The translations under genes were made by a program, and so were the position numbers. A stretch of 64,000 nt of DNA from Danio rerio (taxonomy: Eukaryota; Chordata; Actinopteri; Cypriniformes; Danionidae). Positions within the stretch are counted from its first letter, which is position 1. Every line of letters begins with the position of its first letter. This document shows, in pieces, positions 45,424 to 59,572 of this stretch. Below the pieces are notes generated by a model that was not told the origin of the DNA, ran no database searches, and was given only the letters and a program-made list of their open reading frames with translations. The stretch lies in assembly GCF_049306965.1 (NCBI RefSeq), contig NC_133199.1, forward strand, positions 37,416,501 through 37,480,500, written 5' to 3'.

Positions 45424-45504
45424 TCAGACTGGCATGTGCATCTCTGTGTATTCATCCTGTCCTTCCTTCTCGTCAAAAGTGGGCTCTGCGTCATCAGCGT
45501 CCAA
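45424..45504 (-). CDS. slc4a2: slc4a2 last exon, cytoplasmic tail and stop
   Basis: 26 codons and TGA after acceptor [26 protein letters not shown] then EMHMPV. The MPV end is typical of AE proteins. The LDADD motif equals the carbonic anhydrase II contact motif reported for AE1; mammalian AE2 has LDANE. Confidence 0.95.
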   Translation of the reverse strand: MDADDAEPTFDEKEGQDEYTEMHMPV

Positions 45505-48500
45505 CTGAGAAACAGAAGAGATGATTTTGAAGAGAGCTTTAGTCAATATGATTGGGACAGAAAATACTATTTACTGCATATTGTACTCGTGTGCTTTTGT
45601 GAGTTATGTCCTCTCAAAAATTTATTGCAAAGACAAAACAAATTGCTCTCTTTCCAGGTGATGTCCCCTTAAAAAGATTATTCATTCATTCATTTACCTT
45701 CAGCTAAGATTCTTTATTTACTAGGGGCTGCCACAGTGGAATAAACCACCAACTTATCCAGCATATGTTTTACACAGCGAATGCCCTTCCAGCTGCAACC
45801 CAGTACTGGGTAACATCCACACACCCTCACATTCACACACATACAATACAGCTAATTTAGTTTATCCAATTCAGCTACAGCGCATGTCTTTGGACTGTGG
45901 GGAAAACCGAAGCACAGGAAACCCACGTCAACACTGGGAGAACATGCCAACTCCACACAGATTATTATAATAATAAAAGTATTTTTTATTTCTGTTCACA
46001 GTATTCGAAGAAAAAATGGCTAAAATTTAAACAAAGCAAAAAATAAATAATAATAAATTAAGGTAATTGTCCTAAACAAAAAATAATAATAATAATAAAT
46101 CTGTTCACATTATTCCACAGAAAATACTAAATGTAGCATCTCCTTTTATATTTATTTATTAGTTTTTTAATTAGCATTTTAATAGTTTGTTGTTGTTAGT
46201 TGTTTTTAAAGAAGAAGACAATGTTATCTATTTTCAAAGTAATTGAGAGGTGTCTGGATGCAGACCTGGTGCAGTGCAATCTGAGCTGCATCCAATGCTT
46301 TTTAATGCGCTCACCTAACCCCACCCCTAACCCCACCCGTCACCGTGAAGTCATTCGCTCCATTGAGTGCATTGTGTCTGACATTGCATCGCAAGCTTGC
46401 ATCATAAAGGCTGCATCCAGATACTATTGAAATCATTTAAATAATAAATTCTCCTACCATTCAGGTTTTAGACCAAAGACTACTACAGCCTTAATGAAGT
46501 TCACTAATGATTTGTTCATATCCCCAAGTCAACCCACTAATGCAATTTTTAATCTCACTTAAGCTTTTGACATGGTTGATCATTATGTTTTGTTGGATAA
46601 TTTACACTTTGTAGGTTTTGATCAAAAATTCCTTTTTTGGTTTAATTCTTACTTTCAAAATAGACGTCAATACATTTCATTTAGAGGCTTTAACTCTGAG
46701 TATTCAGTTGTCGTGACTTACTAACTAGGATCATCCGGTCTGTCTTCAGCCCAGCTGTTGGCACTTAGCTTCTTCTATTTATTTCACTTAGCTTCTTCTA
46801 TTACATACTTCATTGTCAGTTCATTACATTTTGTTTATGGCTTCTTTGCGTCTTGTCATGAACCTTGTTTATCTGGTGAACCCTTGGACACTCGGTTACC
46901 CCGATTCAGCTACTGCCCTTCCTCCCGACGCTGAATGTTTGCATTGTTGCTCACTGAACTTCCTGACTTATTCCATTAAAGTTTTACTTGCAATTGAGTC
47001 CATCTATCTAGTGTGTTTTCCTGAACGTGACACACTCGGTAGACACGGATATTAGATATGATGATGAGTTACAGTTGTCAAATGTTAATGGAATATCTAG
47101 GTCTTTGGTTCGATACTGAATTGTCCTTTAAAGGTGCTGTATGTATGTTTATGACTCTTCTAAACCATAAAATATGTTTTCAGATTTTTAAGAAACATGC
47201 AAAGTGAACATTCTTGTTTATCTAAAAACAGTGCTGAAGTAAGATATTCTGGTTTGAAAATGCACATTACATGCCAGAATCCTGTCTTTGTTTTGTTCTT
47301 TAAACCTGCCCAATTATATTTCAGCACCCGAGGTTGCCTTGGTGGGAAACCATGTATGTCATTGCATGCAGCAAATTATCTTAGTGTGTATGCGTCTTTT
47401 TGTGCGTGCAGAAGTCCTTACACACTGCATTTCACGATTGCTAAAGATGCGTGGTAGAAGAAACATCTTGACGGGGACAGTCATGATGAGAACAAAGGGG
47501 AAAGCCAGCGACGCCACCGTGGACATGACAGCCCAGAGAACAGCCAGACAAACCACCTGAATAGCTGTGAACAGATGCATCCGCAGCGTCCGCACCTGAG
47601 ATCCAAACCAGAGATCAGTCAACAAACACAGCACAACACATCTTCACCGTTCATACAAGTGTCCATGTTACTGCCTCTATGATTTAAAAAGTAAACCAAA
47701 AACACAAGTCATTTTCTTTTCACATAGCGTGTTGTGAATGTAAGAGGTCTGCAAAGTTTCAAAGATAGGAAAGAAGTGACTCTGAACTGCCTGAACTACT
47801 GTCGAGTAAATCCAGTCTTACTTCCTGCACAATCCTATGTAGATTTGTAACTCTAAAAATGCAAAAACGGAAACACCAAGATGCTCTTAATTTTAAAACA
47901 ACGCCCATTAAAAACTTTTGCGCACAACTGGTTGGATGCTATTTTTCTCCAATAAGAAAAAAAAAGATGTGTATGTGCATCAAAAAAGTCGTGATTTTAT
48001 TTTAATTGACAAACCAGCAGATCCATCAAAGGAAAATGATTAAAATTCTTTGGTTTTTGAGCTAGATGCTAATGGTCTAATCAGAATCAATAATCTATGC
48101 TAAGCTAAGCTAAGCTAAAAGTGCATCAGCCAGACTCGGACTGGTTGAAAAAAAAGTGGTGAACCTCAATTGTTTAACTCTAAGAGAGCTGTAAAATCAG
48201 GCTATTTACAAGAAAAAAAAAGTTTTTAAACTGTAAAATTGAATATTTTTCTAAAGGAGATCTAAACAGTAGGGACCTTAAAAGGCATAATTATGTCTAT
48301 TTAATAAGCAAAATAGCAGATTGCTGTCTGACCTTGCGCACGTATGTGTGGTCAGGGTGGTATTTTGGAGGCATCAGCAGAAGCAGGATCCGTTCAGTCA
48401 TCTGGATCCCGTTCAGTGACATCACACCCATGTAGAGGAAGATGCCGAACAGCACAGCGATGGGGATTTGCCGGAGCAGATCACCGATAACTATTGACAG

Positions 48501-51500
48501 ACCTACAGCCAACAAAACATCCTGCGTGAGTATATAATATCAATATACTATTCATTTAAAGGGGCGGTGAATCCCAAAAATGTGCAATGCTGTAATTTTA
48601 CTCGCACTTAAGCTGTTTCAAACCTGAGTTTCTTTTATTTGTTGACTTAAAATACAAAAGTCATTTTTCAAAACATTCTCTTTTGTATTATGAAGAAACT
48701 TGTACAGGTTTGGAACAATTTTTTGGGGTTAACTATCTCTTTAATTCAACATTAAGGCATACAATAGTCATTTATACTGATTTTAGGCCCATTAAAATAA
48801 GGAAAATGTATTAATAGTTTTAAAACGGACAAAAAAAGTAACATATGTAACACCACATATGTAAAATCAAATCTGTCATGAAAAGAACAATAGAAAAAAA
48901 TATATTCACTGACAACCAATCAGAATTTGAATATCTGAACAACATCAAAACATCAGTGCCTGCTTATAATAAACAAACATAATCATACTTTAATAAGGAC
49001 TGTAATAGAGTTATTGTTCATAGTGTTATTAGGCCTTTAAAGTGAATTGAACTAAATATTTCAAATCTCAAACTAAGAAGGTCATAAGATATGTTGGTTT
49101 TCTACTAATGATAAAGCGTGTTTTTATCCAATAATATAGTAACTATAATTCTAACACCAGCTTATTGTTTATTCTAAAACAATTAAACATATATCCATTT
49201 AACTATACTAAAATACATTTTAACTAAATAAACAAACTTGCATTTTAATCACAATATTTTAATAATTGTTCATGAGATTTATTGCACTTATCAAAAGTTA
49301 GTTTTAATCTGGTAGCACCTAAACACAACATCAGAATCTGTTGTTGAAACCCACCAACAAGTATGGCTACCAGTAACCCAGTCACCCTCTGCTCCTTGAC
49401 CTCCTGGATTCGAGGTTTGTCTCCTGGAGCGACTGCTTTACTCATCACGGTGAGGGCGTTTGCATGGGTGACGGAGCGTACAGTGGCTGCAGCCATCCAA
49501 GGCAGACCGAACAGCGCACTGGTGCCACCCAGAGTCACGATGAGCAACAGATCCAGATGGAAACCAGAACCCTTGACCAGCATGCGCTCTTTCTTGCTGA
49601 CTATCAACCTAGAAGGAGAAATTAATGCTTTAAAACTGACAAGACTTAAACATGACAAAACAATGTTAACGTTTCCTACAAATTTGTGCAAAAATATGCA
49701 CAAAATCTTATGTCACATAGCCACATACTTAAAAAAGTGTTTGCTTAAAATAAAGCTAGCTAAAAGTAAAAAAATAAGTAAATACTAAATAATAATAGTA
49801 ATAATAATAAACAATACGATAATTACAGTAAAAAGAATAAATACAATAATACAATAAAAAAACAAATACAATAAATAGAGTAATCAAATTAAAGAATAAA
49901 TTAATTAATTAATAAAAGAAAAAATGAATAAATGATAAAATACATGAATGAATAAATAAATCGATAAATAAATAAATGAATGAAGAAATAAATAAAGGAA
50001 TAAATCAACAAATAAATGAATTAATGAATGAATAAACTAATTAATAAATTAATAACTGAATGAATAAATAAAAGAATAAACGAATGAATGAATTAATAAA
50101 TAAATGAATGACTAAATGAATGAATAAAGACAATTAATGAATAAATGAAGGAATAAATAAAGCAATCAATGAATAAATGAAGGAATAAATAAAGCAATCA
50201 ATGAAAAAATGAAGGAATAAATAAAGCAATGAATGAATAAATGAAGGAATAAATAAAGCAATGAATGAATAAATGAAGGAATGAATGAATAAACCAATGA
50301 ATAAATAAATAAATGGATGAATGAATAAACAAATTAATGAATAAATTAATTAATGAATAAATAAATGAATGAAGGAATGAATAAATTAATTAATAAACGA
50401 ATGAATGAATGAATAATTAAATAAATGAATAAATGAAGGAATAAATAAATCAATGAATAATTGAATAAATGAATGAATAAATAAATGAATGAATAAATAA
50501 AAAGGATATATAGACAGACAGACAGACAGAAGCGTGGAAATGGACTCACGTGGTGATTTGTGTCTCCATAAAGATAAGAATGAAGACGAGCAGAGCTGGA
50601 AGAATGCTGGCAAACATCATCCAGATGGGAAACTGACCGTCCGAGCCCAGAGGATTGACTATCCAGCCTCGCTTATCAGGACTAGTTACTGAAAAACCTC
50701 GGGGTACACTTAGTTTCTGCAAGGTGGAGCATTGCGAAAATATCTCATTAATAACAATAATAAAGAAAAGAAAGAAAATGTTTAATAATGAAAAAAAAAT
50801 AATAATAAAATATGATTTCTACAAAAAAAGTGATGAACTAAAACAGTAAATAAAACAGCAACAATAATTACAACAGAGAAAAAAATTAACATAATATAAA
50901 GATACATAAATAACAATAACTAAATCTACGCATCATATTCTAAATAAAATATGTATTAATAATGACAAATAATCAATAATTATATATTTAATTACAAATA
51001 GTTAATTTAATGACAAATTATTAGGTCAAAAGTTTCTATTTACTATTTTGGGCCAATAGACTAAAATAAGCATTACATTTCTTCAGTTTCTCAGAATCAT
51101 CTAGTAATAGGCAAGCCTTAATTCTCACCTGTGTGTATGTGTCTTTAACACTGTAGTCCACCAGAACCATGATGAGAATGGCAATAGGAACTCCAAAATC
51201 TCCAATAACTCTCCTTAACTGTGAATAAAAGGAGTTTTAGATCGCTTTCACACAAATTATTCCTTGCAGTCGCAACTCAACATTGTGTGTTTTGGCTTTT
51301 ACCCTGCCCGGGAAGAAGGCGCTGTTCTTGAACTTGCGCAGGTAAAAAGCGATGAGGAAGGTGCCAGACATGAGCACTAATGACAGCAGAGCAGTGTTTG
51401 GTTCCCCCACCACCTTCAGCATCTCCTGTGAACTGCTGTTCGTAACTGCTAATGGACTTTCCGTCACTTCATCCATGCTGGAGTTCAGCGAGGAGTTTCT

Positions 51501-53768
51501 GACGTCCACAAGCACAGCAGAGCAGCGCTGCAGAGGATGCTCCTGGAAAATCTGAGCCACCAAATCACAAGTTAAGAAAAGTGGTCCACAGTGGTATATT
51601 GACTCTATATTGGATATTTACATGTTTTTCTCTTTGGTCAATAAGGCAAGATGTTTTTGTTGCTGTTTGAAGACTTTAAGAGCTTTTAATAAGTAGCCTT
51701 TTTTAGTCTAATGTAAGGTAAACATCACAAATAATCTTAAGTGTTTCTTTTGGCCCACTTTACCATTCTGTGTCTGTAGATTTCAAATACAAGTTTATCT
51801 GTTTGCTCATTAGGAAGGATTTTTTTATTGCTATTTTAAGACTTCAGGCTTTTAAGAAATATAGTTTTTTTAGTCTAATGTAAGGTAAACATCACAAACA
51901 TCACAAATAATCTTAAGTGTTTCTTTTGGCCCACTTTATCATTCTGTGTTTGTAGATTTCAAATACAAGGTTATCTGTTTGTTCATTAGGGAGGAATTTC
52001 TATTGCTATTTTAAGACTTTCAAAAAACTACTTATCAAAAGCCCAATGAAAGGTAAACATCAAAAAATTAACTTAACTGCTTCATCTGGCCCACTTTATC
52101 ATTTTGTGTCTGTATATTTCAAGTTTATCTGTTTGGTCATTCAGGCGAGATTGTTTGTTTGTTGATTGTTTTAAGACTTTGGGCTTTTACTATATTGTTT
52201 TTTTAATATTATATTTTTAGTCAAAACCTAAGGTAAAGATAAAAACTAAAGCATTTCTTTTGACCCACTTTTGTGTCTGTAGATTTCAAAATACATATAT
52301 TTTAAGCACACAACAATTGTGAAAATGTTTTTTTTAAATTCTATTTTCGTTTATAAATTTATATAATTATATTTTTAATTGCATCTTTAATATAACCCCC
52401 CTGCCTGTTGGCAAAATTTTACATTTTTAATAAAAAAAGATTCCTAAATTTCTTTTAGTAAAAGCCTAAAATGTAAAAAATAAATAAATAAATAAAATGA
52501 ATGAAACCAGGATGTGATATTGGCTGATTTGCATATTTAAAATTTCATTTATTATTTTATTTTCTAACACAACAAATTTTATTTTGCAATTTTTTTTATG
52601 TATCCAATCAACTGGGCAAGTATAGTGAAAACTAATTATTTTTTTAAATAATTTTTTTTATTTTATTACTTTAAGACAACGCAAATGCGCTGCTATCATT
52701 CTAGATCTTTATTTTATGTTGTCAAGAAATAAGGGCACAACATTAAATATTGAAAACTCTTCTACTTTTTCATGTACGATAATCTAAAACTATACCTTAG
52801 CCAGCTTTGAGAAGGTCTCATAGATGAAGATGAGCGAGATGAGGAAGGAGAAGATCTCTTGGGTGAAACGGGAGACGAATCGGACCATGAAACTTCCCTC
52901 AAACGCCACCATCAACACCACGATGATGATGAGCCAAAAACCAATCCAGACCCGCCCCGTCAGGTACTCCATATTATTGCCCTTACAGAACTGGAGAAGA
53001 TGAGGGTAGAGGAGCAATTATTATTATTAGTAGTAGTAGTATGTATTTTTATTATTGTTTATTATTTTAAAAAGGGTGGTAAACTACATAAGTAAATTTA
53101 ATAAAATAAACAAGTAAAAGAAATTAGTGCTGGGAAAGATTTATTGTGATTAATCACATCCAAATGTGTTTCCTGAATATATATATATATATTAGTATTA
53201 TAAAAACAAAAATCAAATAGGGTGCTCTACATCATCAAATAAAAACAATAAAAGCAAATAAATAAAAATATTTATTAATTGTAATAAATAAAAAAATATA
53301 AAAAAGAGTCAACAAAACTATAAAAAGTAAATCAAATGTGTTTGCTTACGGGGTTGTCTTAAAAAAAAGAATTTCCGAAAATGTTTATCATTTAAAATCT
53401 TTAAAAATAGGAGTAATGTTAAGGCTGATTTTAGCTTGCCGTTTATTTAGAAGAATACATTAACATTTACTTAATATTTACTCACCCCTAAATGGTTCCA
53501 AACCTTTATTTCAGTTTCATTATTCTGCTGAACACTAAAGAAGATAATTTGAAGAAAGTCGAAAAGCTGAAACTCCCAAATTCAATGGTTACAGGATTCC
53601 AACATTCTTCTAAATATCTTCTTTTGTGTTCAGCAGAAGAAAGAAACTCAAACATAAAAGGGCAGGTAAATGACGACAGAACTTAAATTTCTGGGTGAAT
53701 TACCCCTTTAAATGATTTTGTGCTAAATAACTATCCAACTAAACATTCATGTGTGTGTGTATAATATA

Positions 53769-53810
<42 letters not shown>

Positions 53811-56800
53811 CACCAGCATTAAAAACTCACAGAGAAGAAGGCTTCTTCAAACACCAGTATTGGTCCAGAAAAGCCCACAATGAGCAGAGGCTGAGCCCCC
53901 AGCAGACAGAACAGCACACCCTGAACACACGTGGCCACGATCAGCTCCGACACACCGAGCAGCCCTTCAGTCTTCTCACCTGACACCAAATCACACATCC
54001 AGAGACATTAATAATAATAATCAGACAGAGGTCAGACATTTACACTGATTCAATCTGTACCGAGTTTAACATGACACACCTTTTTAAATGACTGCTATTA
54101 TGCAAAAATCCCTTCAATAAGGGGTTTAAACACAGTTGTGTGACAACAGTGTGTAAATATAGCCCGTTTCTTATGGTTTAAATGTATTAATTTTATTTTT
54201 TATGATCACACTTGATAAAAACAGTCTGCAAAACACTTTGATTGACATTCCCCTTTTGTACGCGTCATCAGAGGGGGAAAGCCCCGCCCACTAGTGACAA
54301 TCTCTCCCTCCCTCACTAGCATAAACAGCCTTCGCACAGAGTGAGAAGCAGCCATCCTCCATTAAGAGCTTTCACCTGCTAAAGATAATGTTAGCAACTA
54401 AGAGGCATTATAAATGTGGAGTTTCTTTCGAAAAGAGAGCTGGTAGCACAATCTCATTTCAATTTAAAGCGACAATCGCCAAAACGACACATTTTAGTTC
54501 AAAGCCTAAAAGGGGCAACTTTAAATATTTATAAAACATTGAATGTGTGGTATTTTGAGCTGAAACTTCACATACACACTCTAGAGCAGGCATCGCCAAA
54601 CCTGTTCCTGGAGGGCCGGTGTCCTGCAGATTTAAGCTCCAACCCTAATCAAACACACCTGATCAAGCTAATCAAAATCTTAAGCTGCGTTCACACTGGG
54701 CTTTTGCTCCCACAGACTTCCATTCATACACACGCGACTGCATCAGAACGGAAACGCAAGGTCATGCGTTAAGTTTCGCAGGTTGCTGCGGTGCAAAGTT
54801 CAAGCTTTGTGAACTCTGACCTGCGAAATCGCATCACTTGACTGCGTGAGACCAACCGAGAATCAAAACATGTCATCTCTGGACAGAAATGTAAAACATG
54901 GAGCAATCGCTCGTTTTTTTAATGCCTAATAATCTTGTTTAATCCCGCCCCTTTTCGCAGCGCCGTACGACAGAATTTCGCACACACAAACTCTAGTGTG
55001 ACTGCAGCTTTACTAGGTCTACTTGAAACACCCAGACAGGTTTGTGGAGGCAAAACTGGAATTAAACCCTGCAGGACACCGGACCTCCAGGAACGAGATT
55101 GGTGACCCCTGCTCTAGAGACATCAGAGACTTATTTTACATCTTGTAAAAAGTGGCATAATAGGACGCCTTTAAACATTTGAATTCGAAACACTGCTGGC
55201 AAAAACACTTTCCTATTCACTTTATTTCAGTCTAATGGAATCAACGGCCAAAACACACATTTAAGCATTCCTTTTGGAACAGTTTATCAATTCATTTCTT
55301 TAGATTTCAATTAAATTCTTATCTTTAATGCTGTTTTCACAAAAAAAAAAAAAAAGTTCTACTTTGAGCCAAATTTTTCGACTTCCTGTACGTCCACACT
55401 ACCCTTATACATGTGTATTTGTGTTTAACACATTTAATTGTAAAATAAAATTGGGAAAATTTGTTTTATCCTGGCTGTTAAAAGTTTTTTCTTAATCCAA
55501 ATGATTCTATAAAACTCCCGAGTAAAAATCTTTTATTGTAAAATGTTAAAAAAAATTAAACAATAATTTTGAATCTCACTTAATACAACATTAGAAATGT
55601 AAACCAGGATTTACTGCATATTTAATCAAATAATGTCTCATTTGCATATATAAACATGCTATTTTGGAAAGTCCTAAAAACTATGTGGATAAAAGCCATG
55701 ACAGCATAACTTGTATGTTACTTGAACTCATTTTATTAAGTTATTCAGGTTTCAACAAATTTCTGTAAGTTATATAAAGTTAAACTTAATACATTTGCTC
55801 TGTTTAATTAAAAGAAATTTAGATGAACGTTTTATTTAATATAACAAAAATAAATAAATAAATCAATCAACTGTGAAAATAACACTAACCAGCAAAAGTC
55901 CTGTCACTGATCCCAGTTGTAAGTTATTGTAATAATAACTTAACTTCTAGTCGATCATTTGGAAAAGCGGCAGAAGCTCAATTTTTCAATCCATCATCTG
56001 TTGAACTGCCTCCACATAAAAGTTCAAAGCGCTCCAGGATTGGCCAGCCCAGTCACCAGATATGAATATTATTGAGCATGTCTGGGGTAAGATGAAGGAG
56101 GAGGCATTGAAGATAAAGACAAAGAATCTTGATGAACTCTGGGAGTCCTGCAAAAACGCTTTCTTTGGCATTCCAGATGACTTTATAAATACTTTGAGTC
56201 ATTTGCCTTTCATTGAAGCCACTTCTGATACCAAATGATCAACTAGAGGTCAAGTTACTATTTGTTGTCCCCAAAACTATAATAGGCGACAAGACTTTTG
56301 GCAGGTAGTGTATTCGTTCATTTCATCTTATTCAGCTGTCATTTACAGTCATAAAAATTTCATGAAGAACCTTGAAAACAGAAATTGTTTTTAAAATGAT
56401 GCATTGGTAGTCGCATTGCAATGTTAGTGTCACTGACCCAAAAGTCCTCCAAATGTGATGGCAGGGGAAAGAGCAGCGAAATAGATGAAGATGACCGCAG
56501 CCATGCATTGGGGGTTCAGCGCATCCCTGAAGTCACTGATGTATTTTGGGTAACGGCGCTGCGCATCCCGAATCAGCCCACCAAACAGACGACCAGTGCG
56601 TTTTAAAGGGTCATCCTCTGGTTTAAAGGGTGCCAGCAAGGCCTCTGTTTTACACATAGAGAGAGAAGATGGGATTTTTGTTTATATAAAAGAATGCTAG
56701 TAAAAGAAAAAAAAAACTAAAGAAAAACTAGATAAAAGTCTATTTATTGACAACTGAAGTGCATGGAAAAGAAAACGTAACTAAAGAGACACTAGGCAAA

Positions 56801-59541
56801 GGCTGGTCTATATTTCTGATGGTATGATAACTGGTATCAGATAACTGGTTTTAGACCGTTTATTTGAATGCCTGGGTAAAAAAAAAACTTTTTCCCATCA
56901 TTGAACACAACATATTTCATTTTAAAAAACATTTATCATATTTTGTAAAAGTAAACATGTCAAGCTAAATAATTCAAATAAATCCTTGACTTCTGTTAAA
57001 TGTATCTTCATTAGCTTCAAATACACAGATTTCTTTACAACACACAAATAAATCCTTTTACCATATAGCTTAGGAACGGTATAATAGAAAATTTCAGCGG
57101 TTTTAAAACCTTTACTTTTCCTAAACGTGGTAAACATTGAAACTGGTTATCCTCCCATGCCTAATAGACACAAAAGCAATACCAAACCTAAAGCAACCAC
57201 AAAAAGACAGAAAACCAAGAATGAAAAGTTTAAGACAGACAAAATTTAGCATCCATCATCTACTATAAATTACTTAAAAAATATACTGCAGAAAACGTGT
57301 TTTAGTGCATTTAAACAGGGAAAAAATGCATGAAATAAAATGAAAATAAGAGTATGGTCATCTCATTTCTTTAGGAATAGAGCGATAATGCGTTCAATTT
57401 AAACTAAATGATTGACAATTTCAACAAAATTACATTTTTTATTTCTTGATTTTTCTTCTATATTAACATGTTTGGAAAATGTTATATATATATATATCTA
57501 TATATATATGAAGTATAAACAAATAAAACATAATAAAAAACAAATAAAACACAGCTAAAGGAAAAACTAAAATAGCTCCCCCCAAAAAAATGACTACAAA
57601 AAAATTTAATGACAAAAATAAAATGCACTAATAAAAGTAAAACAGCAAAAAATTATAAATAAATCTACATATAAATCTCTTTACATCCAAATAAGAAATA
57701 AAAAGTCTAACCCAGATGAAAAAAAACCTCCACAAAAGACTAAAAAACTAAAGAAAAAAACTGCATACAGCAGCAGAAAAGCAAGAGGCAATAATAATAA
57801 TTATTATAATGTCATTATTTTTATTATATGAAGGAAAAAGAAAAAAAGTATCAAAGAAAGCAATAAACCTTTCTCCTGGAGGCTCTTGGGTTCTTTGGCC
57901 ATCAGGGCCACCCCCTGCTCCTCTCTCTTACGGAGCATCTCTCTCTGGAAATGAGCAACGGAGCGCAGGAGGTCTTCTCCACCCAGCTCTGATGGAGGTA
58001 GAACAATACTGCAGTCCAGGAACCCATTGATGGCGTTTAGCAGATCCTGACGGTCATCGGCCAGGTACGCAGCTTCATGAAATTGCTGGACAGAGATCAG
58101 ATTACATTTTTATCAAGATTTTAACCTTAAAAGATGCATGTGCTTATATATTAAACAAGAACAGTTTTTGTCACCTTGTCCGACATGAGTGTGGAAATGG
58201 AGCGTCCGATCTGGTGGTAGTCCATGTTGGTGCTGGGAGGACCAAGCAGGACAAAGAGGAACCGCACAGGAACAGGCACTTCCAGCACCGAGTCCAGCTC
58301 TACGGCCTCCTGGAGGCGAACAAACGCCATGGTGGGCTGCTCCAGGAAGTCAACACTGCCTGACAACAGACAAATGCACTTAGTATCCTTTCTTCAACTT
58401 ATTTTCCCTTCAATGGGATAAAAAGGGTTCCCACAATTCCTTGACTACCACTTACTTAAAAGCTTACTACCACTTACTAAACAGGGCACAATTGTGCTTT
58501 GCATAATATTAAGTTCAAGATCAAGCTTAATTTATTTATATAGCACATTTCCAACTGCCTCAAGGCTGCACAAAGTGCTTTACAGAGACAGAATAAACAC
58601 ATGATATGAGCATAAAAACAGCAACAACAGCAATAGGCACATACTAGGAAAGAACATAGAGAGCATATATCAATAAAAGAGCTAAATTAAATTAAAATAA
58701 TGATAAAAAGAATTGCCTAATTAAAAGATGCTACCACACTAAACCACAACACTAAACACGATTACAAACATGACCGTTTTGATCCCCCTGCCCACTCCAA
58801 GCACCCCTGAAGGGAAGGACTTATGCTTCAAAAGACCTAGAAAATAAGTGTGTCTCTAATTTAGACTTAAAAATAGGCAGCGCCGAAGCCTTTTTTAGTT
58901 CTAATGGCAGGTCGTTCCAGAGGCGAGGACCTGCTATGGCAAAAGCACGTTCGCTCCTACTTTTGAGGTGGGCCTTTGGAAGTTATAATAAGAACTGATC
59001 AGCAGAACGCAAGTGTCTGGATGGAGGGAAATTAACCATCAGTTGGGATACATAGTGAGGGCTTAGACCATGTAGGGCTTTATACACAAAGAGAAGGATT
59101 TTAAATTTGATAATTTGTGTCACCGGTAGCCAATGTAGAGAGCTCAGAATAGGAGTGATGTGTGCATATTTCGGGCTTTTTGTTAAGAATCTAGCTGCTG
59201 CGTTTTGCACTAACTGTAGGCGAGCAATCTGAGACTTAGGCAGCCCAAAATAGAGAGAGTTGCAATAGTCCAACCGGGAGGTTATAAACCATATTAAAAT
59301 GGTTTAAGCATAAATAGTTACTATTAAAGTGTTTCAAAAGACTCTATGAGAACAACAATAGATCATTTACCTCAGATTTTGTTTAAAAAAGCTAATGTAC
59401 TTGCTCTTTGTATGTTTGTGAATACGAAGTGCTCCCTCTGCCACATTTAATCTGCCATGCTCAAACGTAGTTTTACAAATATTACTTTTTTTATATACTT
59501 TTTTAAAATTTCTTTTAAGAAGAGAAGAAAAAATAAACAAA

Positions 59542-59572
<31 letters not shown>

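Larger units (their letters stand above)
47131..49354. other. slc4a2 introns around 47422-48502
   Basis: Besides the two exons, this holds a degraded member of the TTTAAAGGGATAGTTCACC MITE family at about 48555-48742 (AAAGGGGCGGTGAATCCC to GGTTAACTATCTCTTTAA). No other feature is recognised. Confidence 0.5.
54090..55175. mobile_element. Outer element of a second three-level nest
   Basis: AAATGACTGCTATTATGCA at the left and TGGCATAATAGGACGCCTTT at the right form an imperfect inverted pair. The interior has AAGCCCCGCCCACTAGTGAC and a GC-richer segment, a common zebrafish interspersed sequence. Its ends are approximate. It carries the MITE 54587-55111, which carries 54683-55009. Confidence 0.6.

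Noticed and set aside
47060-47421. Extra slc4a2 exon downstream of 47422
   Set aside because: The frame continuing past REMQC (VRTSARTK...) crosses a good GTAAGG donor, and the expected LDADDAEP tail is found at 45424-45504 with an in-phase acceptor.
49363-49788. 141-codon plus-strand open frame
   Set aside because: It is the antisense shadow of the slc4a2 exon 49355-49608, where the minus strand gives a clear SLC4 sequence with proper splice sites.
50346-50613. Frames rich in YLFIH and FIHSFI
   Set aside because: Translation of the AATA/AATG tetranucleotide array in an slc4a2 intron.
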